64,000 nucleotides of DNA, taken from the NCBI GenBank assembly GCA_902729315.2, contig LR746276.1:3950169-4014168 (forward strand). The letters are read 5' to 3'. The notes beneath the pieces were generated by a model. That model worked only from the letters and a program-made list of their open reading frames with translations, did not search any database and was not told the DNA's origin. Shown here one piece after another: positions 13,025 to 24,500 of this stretch. Source of the DNA: Spirodela intermedia. Lineage: Eukaryota; Streptophyta; Magnoliopsida; Alismatales; Araceae. Position numbers and translations under genes: made by a program. The first letter of the stretch is position 1; each line of letters begins with the position of its first letter.

Positions 13025-15481
13025 ATGGGGAAATCTGGGAGCAGGCGGAAGAAGAACACTGCCGGCCCCGGCAACAGCGCCACCGCCGACGCCCACACGC
13101 AAGCCCAAGCCCCCGCCGCCGCAGTTAAGTCACCCCCATCCTCCGCCGCCGCCCCTTCCCCGAACGGCCTGGATTTGGATTCCTCCGTCTTCCTGAAACG
13201 TGCCCACGAGCTCAAAGAGGAGGGCAACCGCCGCTTCCAGGCGAGGGACTACACGGCGGCGCTGGAACAGTACGACCTCGCCCTGAAGCTCCTCCCTCGC
13301 TCCCACCCCGACCGCGCGGTCTTCTACAGCAATCGCGCCGCGTGCCTCATGCAGATGTCCCCCGTCGACCACTCCGCCGTCGCCGCCGAGTGCACCCTCG
13401 CTCTCCTCGCCCAGCCCCGCTACCCGCGTGCGCTGCTCCGCCGTGCCAGAGCTCTAGAGGCTCTTGGCCGCTACGACGCCGCCCTGCAGGATGTGCAGGC
13501 CCTTCTCGCCGCCGACCCATCTCACCGCGACGCCTTGGAACTCGCCCGCCGCCTGCGCACCGCCGCCGCCGCTGCCACCGCCACCGCCCATCAGCAGCAG
13601 CACGAGGCGGCGCAGCAGGACCTGCACAGCCGCCCATCCCCCGCCGCGCTCGGCGCTTCGGCCGTGCGTGGCGCGCCAATTGGCGGGCTCGGGCCGTGCC
13701 TGCCGGCACGCCCCGTGCCGAAGAAGACGTCGCCGCCGCCTCCCCAGCCGCCGGCTGCTGGTAAACCCGAGAAGCAGAATCAGCGGGGTGTTTCCAATGG
13801 CCCTGAGCAGAAGACGTTGACTTTGAGAACTGGGTCTGAACCGAATGGTGTCAGCTCCGCAGCGCCACCACCGTCCTCTAGGAAGCCTTCTTCGGGTTCT
13901 AAGAGGTCTGTGGAACGGTGGAGGCCTCTGAAGTTCGTCTACGATCATGACATTAGGCTTGCCCAGATGCCAGAGGACTGCAGTTTCAGGGTCTTGAGGG
14001 AGATTGTCTCGAAAAGGTTCCCCTCGTCCAAGTCGGTGCTCATCAAGTACAGGGATGCCGAAGGCGACCTTGTGACCGTGACCAGCACTGGCGAACTCAG
14101 GCTAGCGAAGTCGTGCCTCGATCAGGTTGCTTCAAAAGAGGGTCATACAGCTCCTGAAACGGGGAAGGAGGAGGCTCTGCCGATGCTAAGGCTACACATT
14201 GTTGAGGTGAGCCCTGAGCAGGAGCCACCTCTTATTGAAGAAGAAGAAGAAGAAGAAGAAGAAGAAGCGGAAGAGGAAGAGGAAGAGGAAGAAGAGGAGG
14301 AGGAGGAGAAGCCCGTGGAAGCACACAGCGGGGAGGCGACCCAGGAGCCGGAGAGCCAATCGCAAACTCCGGTGGGTGATTCAGCTGTGGAGAATGGGAA
14401 TGAAGATGCACAAATCTTAGAAAATGGCGACCCAAAGGAAGAAGTATCGAAAGAGAAGGCTGGAAAGAAAGAAGGGCATGACGCAGATTGCAAGGAGGTA
14501 GAGATTGACGACTGGCTGTTTGAGTTTGCTCAGCTTTTCCGCACTCAAGTTGGCATCGACCCTGACGCCCATCTGGACTTGCATGAGCTTGGGATGGAGC
14601 TGTGCTCTGAGGCCCTCGAGGAGACGGTGACCAGTGAAGAGGCCCAGGAGCTCTTCGAAATTGCTGCTTCCAAGTTCCAGGAGGTGGCTGCTCTGGCGTT
14701 CTTCAATTGGGGGAACGTCCACATGTGTGCGGCGAGAAAGCGCATTCCTTTGGACAACACTGCCGCCAAAGATCTCGTCACCGCCCAGCTGCAGTCTGCT
14801 TATGATTGGGTGCAGGGCCGGTACGTTCTCGCTGGTGAGAAGTATGAAGAGGCCCTTCGAATTAAGCCAGACTTTTACGAGGGTCTGCTCGCATTGGGGC
14901 AGCAGCATTTCGAGACTGCGAAGCTGCAGTGGTCATTTGCTCTTGCTAACAAAGTCGAACTCGCCTCCTGGGACTCCTCCAAGACAATCGAGCTCTTTGA
15001 TACTGCTGAAGAGAAGATGAAGGCAGCTAGCGCGATGTGGGAGAAGCTGGAAGAGCAGAGAGCTACCGAGCTGAAGGATCCCGTCGCAAGCAAAAGAGAG
15101 GAGATCTTGAAGAGAAGGAAGAAGACCGGGGCCGCCGGGACTGATGCGTTGAGCGGTGAGCCAGAGCTAACCGTGGAGGAGTCGGCAGAGCAGGCCACCG
15201 TCATGAGGTCTCAGATACACCTCTTCTGGGGAAACATGCTTTTCGAGCGTTCGCAGGTGGAGTTCAAGCTCGAAGTGGGTGACTGGAAGAAGAATCTTGA
15301 TGCGGCAGTGGAGAGGTTCAAGCTCGCGGGTGCATCTGAAGAAGATATTTCTGTCGTTCTGAAGAACCATTCATCCAATGTTATTGGAGCAGAGGATGAG
15401 AAGAAGGTGACCACTTACTCGAGCACCAGCGGGTCTGAGACTGGTGCGAAAGACGAAGACAAGCATGTTCTTGAGAGCTGA
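13025..15481 (+). CDS. TPR-PB1 domain protein (Phox/CLMP1-like)
   Basis: Single-exon gene of 818 codons. Order: a basic, low-complexity N-terminus; three TPR motifs at about 58-166 (starting AHELKEEGNRRF); an Ala/Pro-rich linker; a PB1 domain at about 297-380 (RWRPLKFVYDHDIR to YRDAEGDLVTVTS); an acidic Glu run at about 405-436; and a helical C-terminal region with further TPR-like helices (about 554-575, 598-640, 734-750). This is the architecture of plant Phox proteins, including CLMP1 of Arabidopsis, which is needed to keep chloroplasts dispersed. TPR-PB1 proteins of this kind are thought to act as chaperone-binding or cytoskeletal adaptors; the partner here is unknown. The start is the first ATG of the frame, in good context (GCAATGG). 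The 5' half is very GC-rich, a monocot-like gradient. Confidence 0.93.
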   Translation: MGKSGSRRKKNTAGPGNSATADAHTQAQAPAAAVKSPPSSAAAPSPNGLDLDSSVFLKRAHELKEEGNRRFQARDYTAALEQYDLALKLLPRSHPDRAVFYSNRAACLMQMSPVDHSAVAAECTLALLAQPRYPRALLRRARALEALGRYDAALQDVQALLAADPSHRDALELARRLRTAAAAATATAHQQQHEAAQQDLHSRPSPAALGASAVRGAPIGGLGPCLPARPVPKKTSPPPPQPPAAGKPEKQNQRGVSNGPEQKTLTLRTGSEPNGVSSAAPPPSSRKPSSGSKRSVERWRPLKFVYDHDIRLAQMPEDCSFRVLREIVSKRFPSSKSVLIKYRDAEGDLVTVTSTGELRLAKSCLDQVASKEGHTAPETGKEEALPMLRLHIVEVSPEQEPPLIEEEEEEEEEEAEEEEEEEEEEEEEKPVEAHSGEATQEPESQSQTPVGDSAVENGNEDAQILENGDPKEEVSKEKAGKKEGHDADCKEVEIDDWLFEFAQLFRTQVGIDPDAHLDLHELGMELCSEALEETVTSEEAQELFEIAASKFQEVAALAFFNWGNVHMCAARKRIPLDNTAAKDLVTAQLQSAYDWVQGRYVLAGEKYEEALRIKPDFYEGLLALGQQHFETAKLQWSFALANKVELASWDSSKTIELFDTAEEKMKAASAMWEKLEEQRATELKDPVASKREEILKRRKKTGAAGTDALSGEPELTVEESAEQATVMRSQIHLFWGNMLFERSQVEFKLEVGDWKKNLDAAVERFKLAGASEEDISVVLKNHSSNVIGAEDEKKVTTYSSTSGSETGAKDEDKHVLES
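14235..14312. repeat. GAA/GAG codon microsatellite encoding poly-Glu
   Basis: A run of GAA then GAG-rich triplets lies inside the TPR-PB1 coding region and encodes nearly uninterrupted glutamate, with one alanine codon (GCG). It separates the PB1 domain from the C-terminal helical region. Length variation between alleles would stay in frame. Confidence 0.9.
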
Positions 15482-17300
15482 TCTCTAAAGCTCATTATGA
15501 TATTTGGGGATGCCGAGGAAGTCCGTCCATCTGTGCCCACTTTCACACAAGGAGTCAGTTGATGCTGGGAAAAATCCTGGCAATTCTTGCTCTTCCATTC
15601 ATATGTTGGATACCTGCTTGAGGTCTGAAATCTGCCATGGCAAGGCGGCTTTCCCCGTATAAAGTTTGCAATTTTGCGCGCTTCTTGTCAGCCATTTTTC
15701 GTCGACCCATCTCCTTGATCTCTGTCACATTGGCATTATGTAACGATCAGAACCTGAGACCAGATCTCATCTGATATAATCTGTTAGCCTGGGTCAATCG
15801 ACTAATGATCGTTAGATGATTTTCAGTGCTAGCCCTCTTGATTTGATTGCCTTCAGTTGCTCTCCATTGATGCAAACAAATCACAAAACCTGATTGACTG
15901 ATAATACTCATTTATCTGAATTGCTGCAGTTTCGACTCTGGATTATAAGATTGCCCACCTATCCTATGAGTAGATGATTAGAATTTTCATGAAATATGCT
16001 CTTTTTTCTTTTCCCGCAATAGGAAGTGTTTGACTTTGCGACGTTCTAGTCAGGAACCAGACCTTATGAGCACAGAAAACAATAATCTAGTGTTTTTTTT
16101 TCGAATTAAAAACATTTTTCCGCGCAAGTCGGTGCCTTTATTTTTCTTTAATGAATAAAGCTGTGTATGGGTCAATTCACTGCCTTGCCCAAGACTGTGA
16201 TCCACAACCTTCGTGTGAAAACAGGCAATCTTATACCTTCGTGTGTGAAACCAACCTTCGTGTTAGCCATTGTTCTTATACCCTTCGTTTTCTTCTCATT
16301 TTCTTGATGAAGTAATCAATCATCCTGTTGCCCTTTTGGCTAATTGATGGGTCAGATATTTCTTCAATCAATGTTAGTCCAATCTGCATTATAATATATA
16401 AGCCTTCATAAGGATCTTGGAGTTACTTTTTCTTTTTTTTTTCAGATTTGGCATTTTCAAGGGATCCCTGGAGATATCGACTTGCTTGTTCAATCTCTTG
16501 GAAACCTGAGGCACATTAAAATCTGGATCAGAGTAAGAGTACAATAAAATTATATTTACTCATCTAATCCGAGGGTTCTTTGCATCTGCCAAAACTTGAA
16601 ATAGAACAAGGGAAGATTCTTGATTTACAGAAAGAGTGATTCTCCATTTCTCCCCTAAGAGCCCACCAGAAGGTGCCTTGAACCAGAGACGGTATAAAAT
16701 GCTTCTATGGTGCGTCCATAGTTTCGCCTATAGTTAGTGCTTGTTTGCATGAGAAGAGCAATTGTCAATCCCTAACAGTTCACCACATCCTAGAGAACAG
16801 GGAATAGTCACTTGACCTAAGAAAAGAACACGCACTTGGGCCTGAGAAGCTGTTGAACACTCGCTCATTTTATCTATTACGCCTTTTGAAAGGTCAAAAG
16901 TTGAAGCAATTATATTGCGTAGGTTGAAGTGTAGTAGTTCTGAGTCCTTTTATCCCAAAGAAATCATTCTCATGACCTGCTCTTGTTTCATTGTAGCAGT
17001 GAGTTGACATGACCAATAGAACATTTAACATAATAAACCATCACAACCTAGTAGTTTAATGTATCAAATCCAATGCTGTATTGTGATGTTTTGAATTAAA
17101 TAGCGACCAAAGAGACCTAAATATTATTGCCATTATAGTTCCAGTGGGGATTGTTCTGTAGTCATTCAAACTTAGCACCCAATGGGAATTTAAATGCTTT
17201 CACGAACTAAAGTTTACAAAATACGATACCTCTCTCAACAGCTCACGAAATGCCAAACTGCACTGCCCAGGGTTCAAGTAGGGTACTCGTAAGCATTTCT
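15482..17300. other. 3' UTR and intergenic region, no gene recognised
   Basis: The first 250-300 bases look like 3' UTR of the TPR-PB1 gene. The rest (to about 17300) is mixed-composition DNA without a frame I recognise. A T-rich tract lies at 16428-16441. Nothing suggests an RNA gene. Confidence 0.4.
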
Positions 17301-17479
17301 TCGATCTAAATTTCATTCACTTGTTCTTTTGAGGTTCGTAGGTCATGCTCGATTAGCAGACACTCATTGCCCTCAAGAACTACTGAATATTTTTCTCCGG
17401 CGAACCGTAAAAATCGGAACGACAATTGAAACTTTCGCCGCGCAAATTTCTCAGCTACAGAATGTTTTAAACTAATCAG

Positions 17480-18125
17480 CTTAAACTCCGAATTCCATAC
17501 GCCTACTGTGAGGTGACGTAGAGAGTGAATCCAAGACTTCGGAGGTCTCAACTGAGTAAGACTGCCATCGGACTCTGTTGAATTGGTCACGCCCATGCAT
17601 TATGTCCATTAATAAGTGATACCAACGCCAGCAGAACGAAATCAGTGCGAAAACATTCCTCACGAAGAAGAAAGGAAGACAACATCGCCAAAAAAAGTCG
17701 TGAAGTACCATAAAGTCGATCGACGCAGGATCCATGAAGCCCTAGCCTTGCTCAGAGAAATGTGACAGATAGAACCAGTAACCGTCCCTCAATCAACGAA
17801 AAGGCGAGAACGATGATGAAAACGGATAGGAAAATGTCGTCGAGCAACAATCTAATCGCCCACAAGGAAGTGGCGACTGAAACGATATCTCGACTTGTCG
17901 ATTTTCCTCTGGTCCTGTCCAGAAGGAGAGACGCCACGATCGGGCAACTCCCTGCATTTCAAGATGACACAGAGGAGAAGATTTCACAGAATACGAGCTG
18001 CCTCCCTCCATTGTAACCCTAATTACTGTAACCCGTCGAGCTGTCTTCTCTCTCTTCCCTCCTCTTCGCCGTCATCCTTCTATGAAACCCTAAGTTACAA
18101 TACCCCATTTATAGCGCAAATTCCA
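17480..18125 (-). other. Possible minus-strand transcription unit, unrecognised
   Basis: On the minus strand a TATA-like CTATAAATGG (18105-18114) is followed by a plant leader-like AGGGTTTC (about 18087) and several small frames: one of 72 codons (18011 down), one of 61 (17937 down, hydrophobic) and one of 84 (17735 down, with aromatic-rich hydrophobic stretches). None matches a family I know, and I could not join them into one convincing spliced frame. It could be a small gene, a long non-coding RNA or a decayed gene. A plus-strand frame of 84 codons (17762-18016) overlaps it. Confidence 0.25.
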
Positions 18126-18561
18126 GCGACCTGTATCTAGTATACCCCTGAACGTACAGTTAATTACGGAAAAGTCAAAAAACGAGTTAGGGTTGGCCGG
18201 TCTACGTGGCATGTAAAGACAATCCTCACTGATCCAGCTGGCAGAACCGACGGATTACGGACCACCACGTGGTGGAAGTACACCGAATGAAACTATATAA
18301 AAATTAGTAAGATTAGCGTATTATCACATTAATAATGTAATTAAATATTAACAACCGGCAGACTGTTTTCGGTAAGCTCTCTCACCAACCCACACTGGTT
18401 CTCTCTCTTACACTCTCTTTCTCTCCCTCTCTAACTGCAACCGGCCCCCACCACTGCTCTTATAGCAGCAATAAAGAGAAAGGACGGCTAAATTACAAGA
18501 GAGAAACGCCGCTAGCCGTTAAAAGCCGCGTCAACCGGCTGTCGCCGGTCTCCCGACGCCG

Positions 18562-20436
18562 TCAGTGACCCGCCGGCAGCTCGCACTCCCCAAACCCTGC
18601 AAAGGCAGTAAAAAGAGAGAGATTAACATGACGGGAGATCAAAAGGGCCGAGCCAGCCCTAAGCCCATCCCGAAACCCGGCCCGTTCTTTATGGTGACAA
18701 ACCGCAGAAGTACACGGGCCGGGCCGGACCTATTGGGCCCGATAGAGAAGGGAGAGAGAGAGAGCGGCGCTCGGATGTGTCAACATCATCTCTTGGTCCC
18801 CCCCCCCCTTCGTGACAGAAGCCACGTGACCTCTCTCACTCTAAAAAGGAGATCTTGCAGGATCTTTGGCCTCACTGTCTGTCTGCCAGTGAATGCGCTG
18901 ATCAGGTTGGTCGTCTTCTGCTAGGCATTTGATCGAACAGAAAGAAAGAGAAGCCGGAGGAAGAAGATGGTCATGGCGGAGGAACTCACTCGGGGGCTGG
19001 CTGACGACCATGGCGGCGCCCTGGAAGTCGCAGGTCCCGGCGCTGCGGCGGCGCTTCTGGTAGTAGCTGTTGAAGGCGAACGACGCGTGCGCCTCCAAGG
19101 TGTTCGGGCTGTAGCAGGCCTCCCCCGGCTGTATGGCAGCGCAGTCGGCACCGCCCTCTCCGCAGGCATAGTCCAGCGCCTGCTGCAGCCTCTCCGCTCC
19201 CACCTTCGCGTCCGCCACGCACCACGACGCCCCCGCCGCGGCGCCGGCGGAGCTCGCTGAGACGCTCCCCTGGTCATGGCTGCGGTCGCCGCCGCCGCCG
19301 CCGCCGCCGCTGCTACCGCCGCTGCTCCTCCCCTTCTGGTCCCTCCTGACGGTGACCCCATGAAGCTGGAACTGCACGTCGTAGACTTTCCCTTCGTTAG
19401 GGTAGAAGAGGCCATAGTTCCTCTCCGAGGTCGGCCCGGGCTTCTGGTTCTCGTTGAACAGCGCGAAAAGGTACACGCCGAGCTCCGCATTGGGCCGCGC
19501 CGGCGTGCCGGCGTTCCCCGTCAGGACGCGCCGCGCGAGGTTGCCGTTGTAGGCCGCGGCATTCTCCGCGCTTGCCCCGTTCTCACCGGCGTCGCCCTTT
19601 GACGGCCACCCGGTCTCCGAGACCACCACCCGCACGCCGCTGTGGCCGAGTGCTTTCGCGGCGGCGAAGACGGCGTCGAGCTGCGCGTCGAGCAGGTTGT
19701 AGTAGCGGAGCCCGCTATGGGCGTCGACCACGCCGGCGTTGGGCCGGAAGAGCGCGTAGTCGAGGGAGATGACGTCGGAGTTGCCGGCGTAGGCGAAGAA
19801 GGGGTAGGCGTTCACCATGAGGAAGGAACCCGTCTCGCTGAGTAGATCCAGCATCGGCCGCATCACCGACTCTGCCAGATCAGGGCGGAAGGCGCCAGCG
19901 GAGGAGGGATAGGAGGTCTGCAGGGCTGTGAGGGCGATCGGGGAGGAGACCTTTACGGTGCTGTCGATGCGCAGGCGGACCAGGGCGGCGTGGAGGTTCC
20001 GCATTGCCGGAACCAGCGCCGGGGTGAGGGACTTCGCCGCCGGCGAGGCGAAGACCTCGTTGCCCACGGCGATGGCGCGGATCTGCGTAGCCGGAAGCCA
20101 GGCGGCGACATTGGTCTTTACCCAGGAGAAGGCGAAGGAGGGACGGGACGCGGCGGCGGGGAGGAGCTCGTTGGGGAGGGCGACCACCACGCCGATGCCG
20201 GACTTGGAGAGGGCAGAGAGGACCGCCGGATCGGCGTCGTAGAGCTTCACCTCCGTGACGCCGTAGGATCTGAGCAGTGCCACCACCTTCGCCGGCGGAG
20301 GGAGGTTGTTCGCCACCCGTCCGTAGTTCACCCCGACGAAACCTCCCGCGGAGATACATGGCGCCGCCAGCAGGAGGAAGAAGACGCACCAGAGCGGGCG
20401 GCGGAAGGCGGACCGAGGCGGCGGCGGCGGCGCCAT
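18562..20436 (-). CDS. Secreted GH17 glucan endo-1,3-beta-glucosidase with CBM43 (X8) domain
   Basis: Hydrolyses beta-1,3-glucan (callose) in the wall or apoplast. Exon 1 is 20436-18990 and exon 2 is 18596-18562 (35 nt); they join to 493 residues. Signal peptide about 1-30 (hydrophobic VFFLLLAAPC); GH17 domain about 31-360, with proton donor Glu127 in VGNEV and nucleophile Glu274 in VSETGWPSK; Gly-rich linker about 370-385; CBM43 about 403-490, with cysteines 406, 425, 432, 441, 469 and 487. The sixth cysteine is present only if the intron at 18989-18597 is removed, which makes the end QPPRFGECELPAGH. The donor GTGAGT is strong and the acceptor TTTGCAG clear. Unspliced, the frame runs 48 unrelated residues to 18841. 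No GPI-anchor tail is seen, so it is probably secreted. Confidence 0.92.
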
Positions 20437-20522
20437 GGCTGTTCTTCACGGCTGCTGAGGAGCTCAGCAGCTGCGGCAGCAGAGGGTGTGAGGAGACGGC
20501 AATGGGAAGGAGAAGGGCTCGT

Positions 20523-20533
20523 CTTTTTATAAC
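20523..20533 (-). promoter_or_regulatory. Probable TATA box of the glucanase gene
   Basis: GTTATAAAAAG on the minus strand lies about 90 bases upstream of the ATG at 20436, a normal plant distance for a short 5' UTR. Confidence 0.65.
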
Positions 20534-20599
20534 AGGGAACGTGTCGAGATGGATGGGGCCCACAAAGAGGCGAACGCCGTAAAAAACCACTACATCGTT

Positions 20600-21526
20600 G
20601 CAGTCAACGCCGCCGTTCTTCCGTTCGTTCTACCATGGCCACGTACCCCACGTAAAAAACTACTGTAAGATTGTTTTATGGCAGTTGGCTCGGTTGGGGG
20701 ATACGTGGCCTGGCATTGGCGAGGGTTTGCCGGAAACACGACCGCCCCGGGTTCCCGCGCCACGAGAAGAGAGAGAGAGAAAGTGGGGGAGAGGCATGCG
20801 GCAGAGGTGGGGCCCACGACGGGTCCAAAATCGACCGTTTCGATCGAGGGGCGTCACGTGGTTGGTCAACAACGGTTCTTTTTGGCTGATTAAATAATAT
20901 AAAATGCTTAATTATCACCATTTCTTTTGCGGACGATTTTATATTTAATGCCAAATAATATATACTTTCATATACTAGAACAGGGGCCTAATACAATTTT
21001 AATTTCGGCATTATATACGGCGTGTGACCCATGGGAGCTGGGACACGTCAGCCACTTGTGTCTGAGGTGGGCCAGGTGGCATTAATATAGGGGAAGCTCG
21101 GCCCGGCCCAAAATAATTCTGGGCCCAGCCCAGCCCACCCCATAAAATTATCTGGGTGGAGAAGAAGCCCATCCACCGTTCGCCTCGAAGGCGTCACCCA
21201 GGACCGTTAGTTCGTCAAGCCTGGACGTTACACTCTCCTCCATCGCTCTCTTTCCCTCTGGGCCATTTTTTCAGAAAAAAAATGCGGCAGACCAGTCAAG
21301 AACGCGATAGAGAGAGAAAGCTAAGCCGCCCTCCTCTCCCTTTCTCTCTCTCTCTCTCTCTCTATCTTCTCCGGGCAAATTTAGGGGAGAAAAATGAGAT
21401 GAGGGGCAAGCAAACTCTCTAGGGAGGGAGAGAAGGAAAACAACCAATAGAGAGGAGATAGAGAGGAAGGAAGGGAGAGGAGGGACGGAGCCGGAGGGGA
21501 AGGGAAGGATTCACCGGCGTTCTGCC
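20600..21526. promoter_or_regulatory. Divergent intergenic region between the glucanase and DUF3537 genes
   Basis: About 1.1 kb separates the two divergently oriented start codons. It holds GA/CT-rich tracts (20769-20782, 21306-21320, 21341-21362, 21420-21490), the last presumably in the purine-rich leader of the DUF3537 gene, and a CACGTGG box at 20856. Its many frames are short and mutually overlapping and look like composition effects. Confidence 0.5.
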
Positions 21527-24500
21527 ATGTACGCCGGCGACGGCGAGGAAGAAGAGGATCGGACGACCCAGTACAGGAGGGACCGTCCGGCAAGAGGAGG
21601 AAGGACCAAGTCATACACCCGCTGCGTCTCCTTACCAAACGACGACCTCCAAAGCTTCCGCTCATGGCTCCAGTGGATGTGCGTTGACCAGTCGAGCTTC
21701 TGGCGCGCGGCCCTCTCGTGGATTGTCTTCCTCACCCTCTCCGTCGCCGTGCCCCTCGTCTCCCACTTCGTTCTCCTCACGGACTCCGACAAGGAAGCGC
21801 AGCGGCGGCGCGCCAGCTACGACGCCGTCGTCCAGCTCTCTCTCTCCTCCGTCGCCGCCCTCTCCTTCATCTGTCTCTCCACCTTCTTCCGCCGCTATGG
21901 GCACCGCCGATTCCTCTCCCTCGACAAGCTCTGCCGCGAGAGCGAGGCCGTCAGGAGTGGCTACACCGCTCAGCTTAACGTAAGCCTCCTCTCTCTCTCT
22001 CTCCCCCCCTTCACTTCCCCCTCGGATCGCACCTTCTCTCTTCTGATAATTACACGACGATGAACCCCTGTGATGAACTCGCCCGATCTGGTTCTCCGTG
22101 GCCAGCTCTAAATCAGGAAATCTCCCCGTTTTCTTTATGAAGGCAATATCACGTCACTGTCTTAAAAATTTAGTATCCCTTGTCGTCTCGCGAGGAGATG
22201 ACCTTCACTGGTTGGCCTGGACCCTACAAGAAAACGTGACGTCAGCCCAGCGGAGATATCTAACAACCGGCCGGGCCCTAAGATCCTATTCCCACATCGC
22301 CACCAGCTTCCATCCTTGGTCAAAACACATGGCTTCCACGCTGTCTTCCTGCCCCTCAAGCCAACGTTATTTTCCAAATTTGGGCTAATCATTTGGAGGC
22401 ATTCAAGAAGGGGATCTTCACGAACCCTTTCCGACGAGACAGCAGGTGTTGAAGGTCCCAATATAAGGTTAGGCTTGGGCTTGGGCATCGACCATGGAGG
22501 ACAGGCAGGTTGCGGCCGATGCCATCCTCCTCTCATAATGATGAGGGCGAAGGGATCGATTTCCGCCGAAGAGGATGAATAAAAAAGTGCCCTTGAGATG
22601 ATCTACAACGACCTTCCAGGGTAGCCCTCCATCACTCAGTTTAGTGAGAAGGTCAGGTTTGTGTTGCAGTCTGCTACAACCTTGGTGCAATATTTTTAAC
22701 CAACGTGAGAGGGTTGTGCCCTCCTGTTGAATCAAGTGGGGGGAAAAATTATGTCCCGGAAGGCATTCATTATCTTCGGCAATTTTTCTCTCCCTAAGAT
22801 AATTTCTTGTTTTCAGAGTTGCGGGCTACACCTGAACTATCAAACAATATCATAGTCACTATATATCTTGACACCTTTGTTATTATTCTATATGATTCTT
22901 TGATTTCATACCCTTTCTTCCTGCTACTTATTTCCTAGTTTCGCTTCTCTTCTCTACATTTTTTTAAAAAATGTATATGAATTAACACCATCCAAACGAG
23001 GTTGTATGATTTTGAATGCATATGTTGAATTGCCAAAGAATCTTAGCATACTTGTTTTCCATGAATAAAGAACTATAATTAGCTTTTTAGTGGATCTATG
23101 GAAGTAGATAAATCAAGAACTCAATCACATTTCAACTACCTTTATCACGGGATTGAAACGAAGCGATTATTATCTCATTCATAAGTTCGGAATGTGATGT
23201 GAAGGCAAGTGATTAAGAAAGATGATGGAATATGACAAGTGCCCTTACTTTTGATCCGTATGGATCTGGGATGATGATGATGAATGTGGCATCGTTAGGA
23301 ACTTGACTTCTGAATTTTCAAAAGCATATCAAATTACTGGATGAGGTTTTTACGGATTACTGAGATGTGCTTGAGGCCAATCAGAGATTGTTGTCCCCCA
23401 TAGATATTCAAGGATATGAGTGAAAAAACACACTCTAGCGACTTTCATAAAATCATGAATAAATTTGAAGAATTAAAATGATTATCCGCTCAATTTATTT
23501 TTCTGGAACACAAAACTGATTTTGATAGGTGAAAAATGAAGAAGCGTGGAAATCCGTGACTAGCTTATTCTGACAGTTGAAGAGGTAGACGAGGTAAGGA
23601 TGACCATTTGTTGCCGTTGACGATGCAGTAGGCTCAACCGATGATCGTTCTTGCTTCGGATTATGAGCAGACATGGGGCTGTTCTTCTGTCCCGTGGATC
23701 CGATTGTCTAAAGCAAACATGGTTGTGATTCATGCCCGTCAGCCTGCCGCTTTATCATCTGAAAACCTTAACTTTATCATCTGTACACTCGTTGCTGAAG
23801 AGAGTACCAAAGAGTAAGATGAATTTTCTCCTTGACGATCGTCGTTATTTCAACCTATGATTGTTATTCTTTGGGCTTTGGCAGAGGTCCTTCAAGCTGC
23901 TGTCGATGTTTGTGGCGCCATGTTTTGTGATAGAGACCGGATACAAAGTCTGGTGGTACATCGCTGGAGCTCGACGTATCCCCTTCCTGGGAAACCCCTA
24001 CGTGAGCGACGTAGTGGCGTGTGCATTTGAGCTCTGCTCATGGCTGTACAGGACGGCCATATTCTTTCTAGTTTGCCTGCTCTTCCGCCTCATCTGCTTC
24101 CTCCAGATCCTTCGTCTCCAGGACTTCGCCCTCGTCTTCGAGGATTCCGACGTTGCCTTCATCCTTGCGGAGCACCTCCGCATCCGCCGGCAGCTCCGTG
24201 TCATCAGCCATCGCTTCCGCTTCTTCATCGTCTCCTGTCTCGTCCTTGTCACCCTCTCCCAACTCGCCTCCCTCCTCCACACCACCCGCTCCGACGTTGT
24301 GGTCGATCTCTTGAACGCCGGCGAGCTAACGGTACGACCATCACTCTGCTTCCTCCATTCATCATGTTCGTTACTTTTTCTGTGTTCATGAAATCGTCTG
24401 CTTGACTTTGGTATGATGCTTATAGGGCTCTCGTTAAAATCTTACACCTTGAGAAGAACCCTGGCCTTTTTCTGGATATCAGCATGCTTCTCCCTCCTCT

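Noticed and set aside
13342-13948. Several 100-160 codon frames on both strands inside the TPR-PB1 gene
   Set aside because: They overlap a confident coding frame in very GC-rich DNA and consist of Arg/Pro/Ala runs; composition shadows.
18841-18989. C-terminal 48 residues of the unspliced glucanase frame
   Set aside because: They follow a strong splice donor, lack the expected sixth cysteine and resemble no glucanase; splicing to 18596 restores the family ending.
21716-21983. Ser/Pro- and Arg-rich frames overlapping DUF3537 exon 1
   Set aside because: They lie in other frames of a confident exon and are low-complexity shadows.
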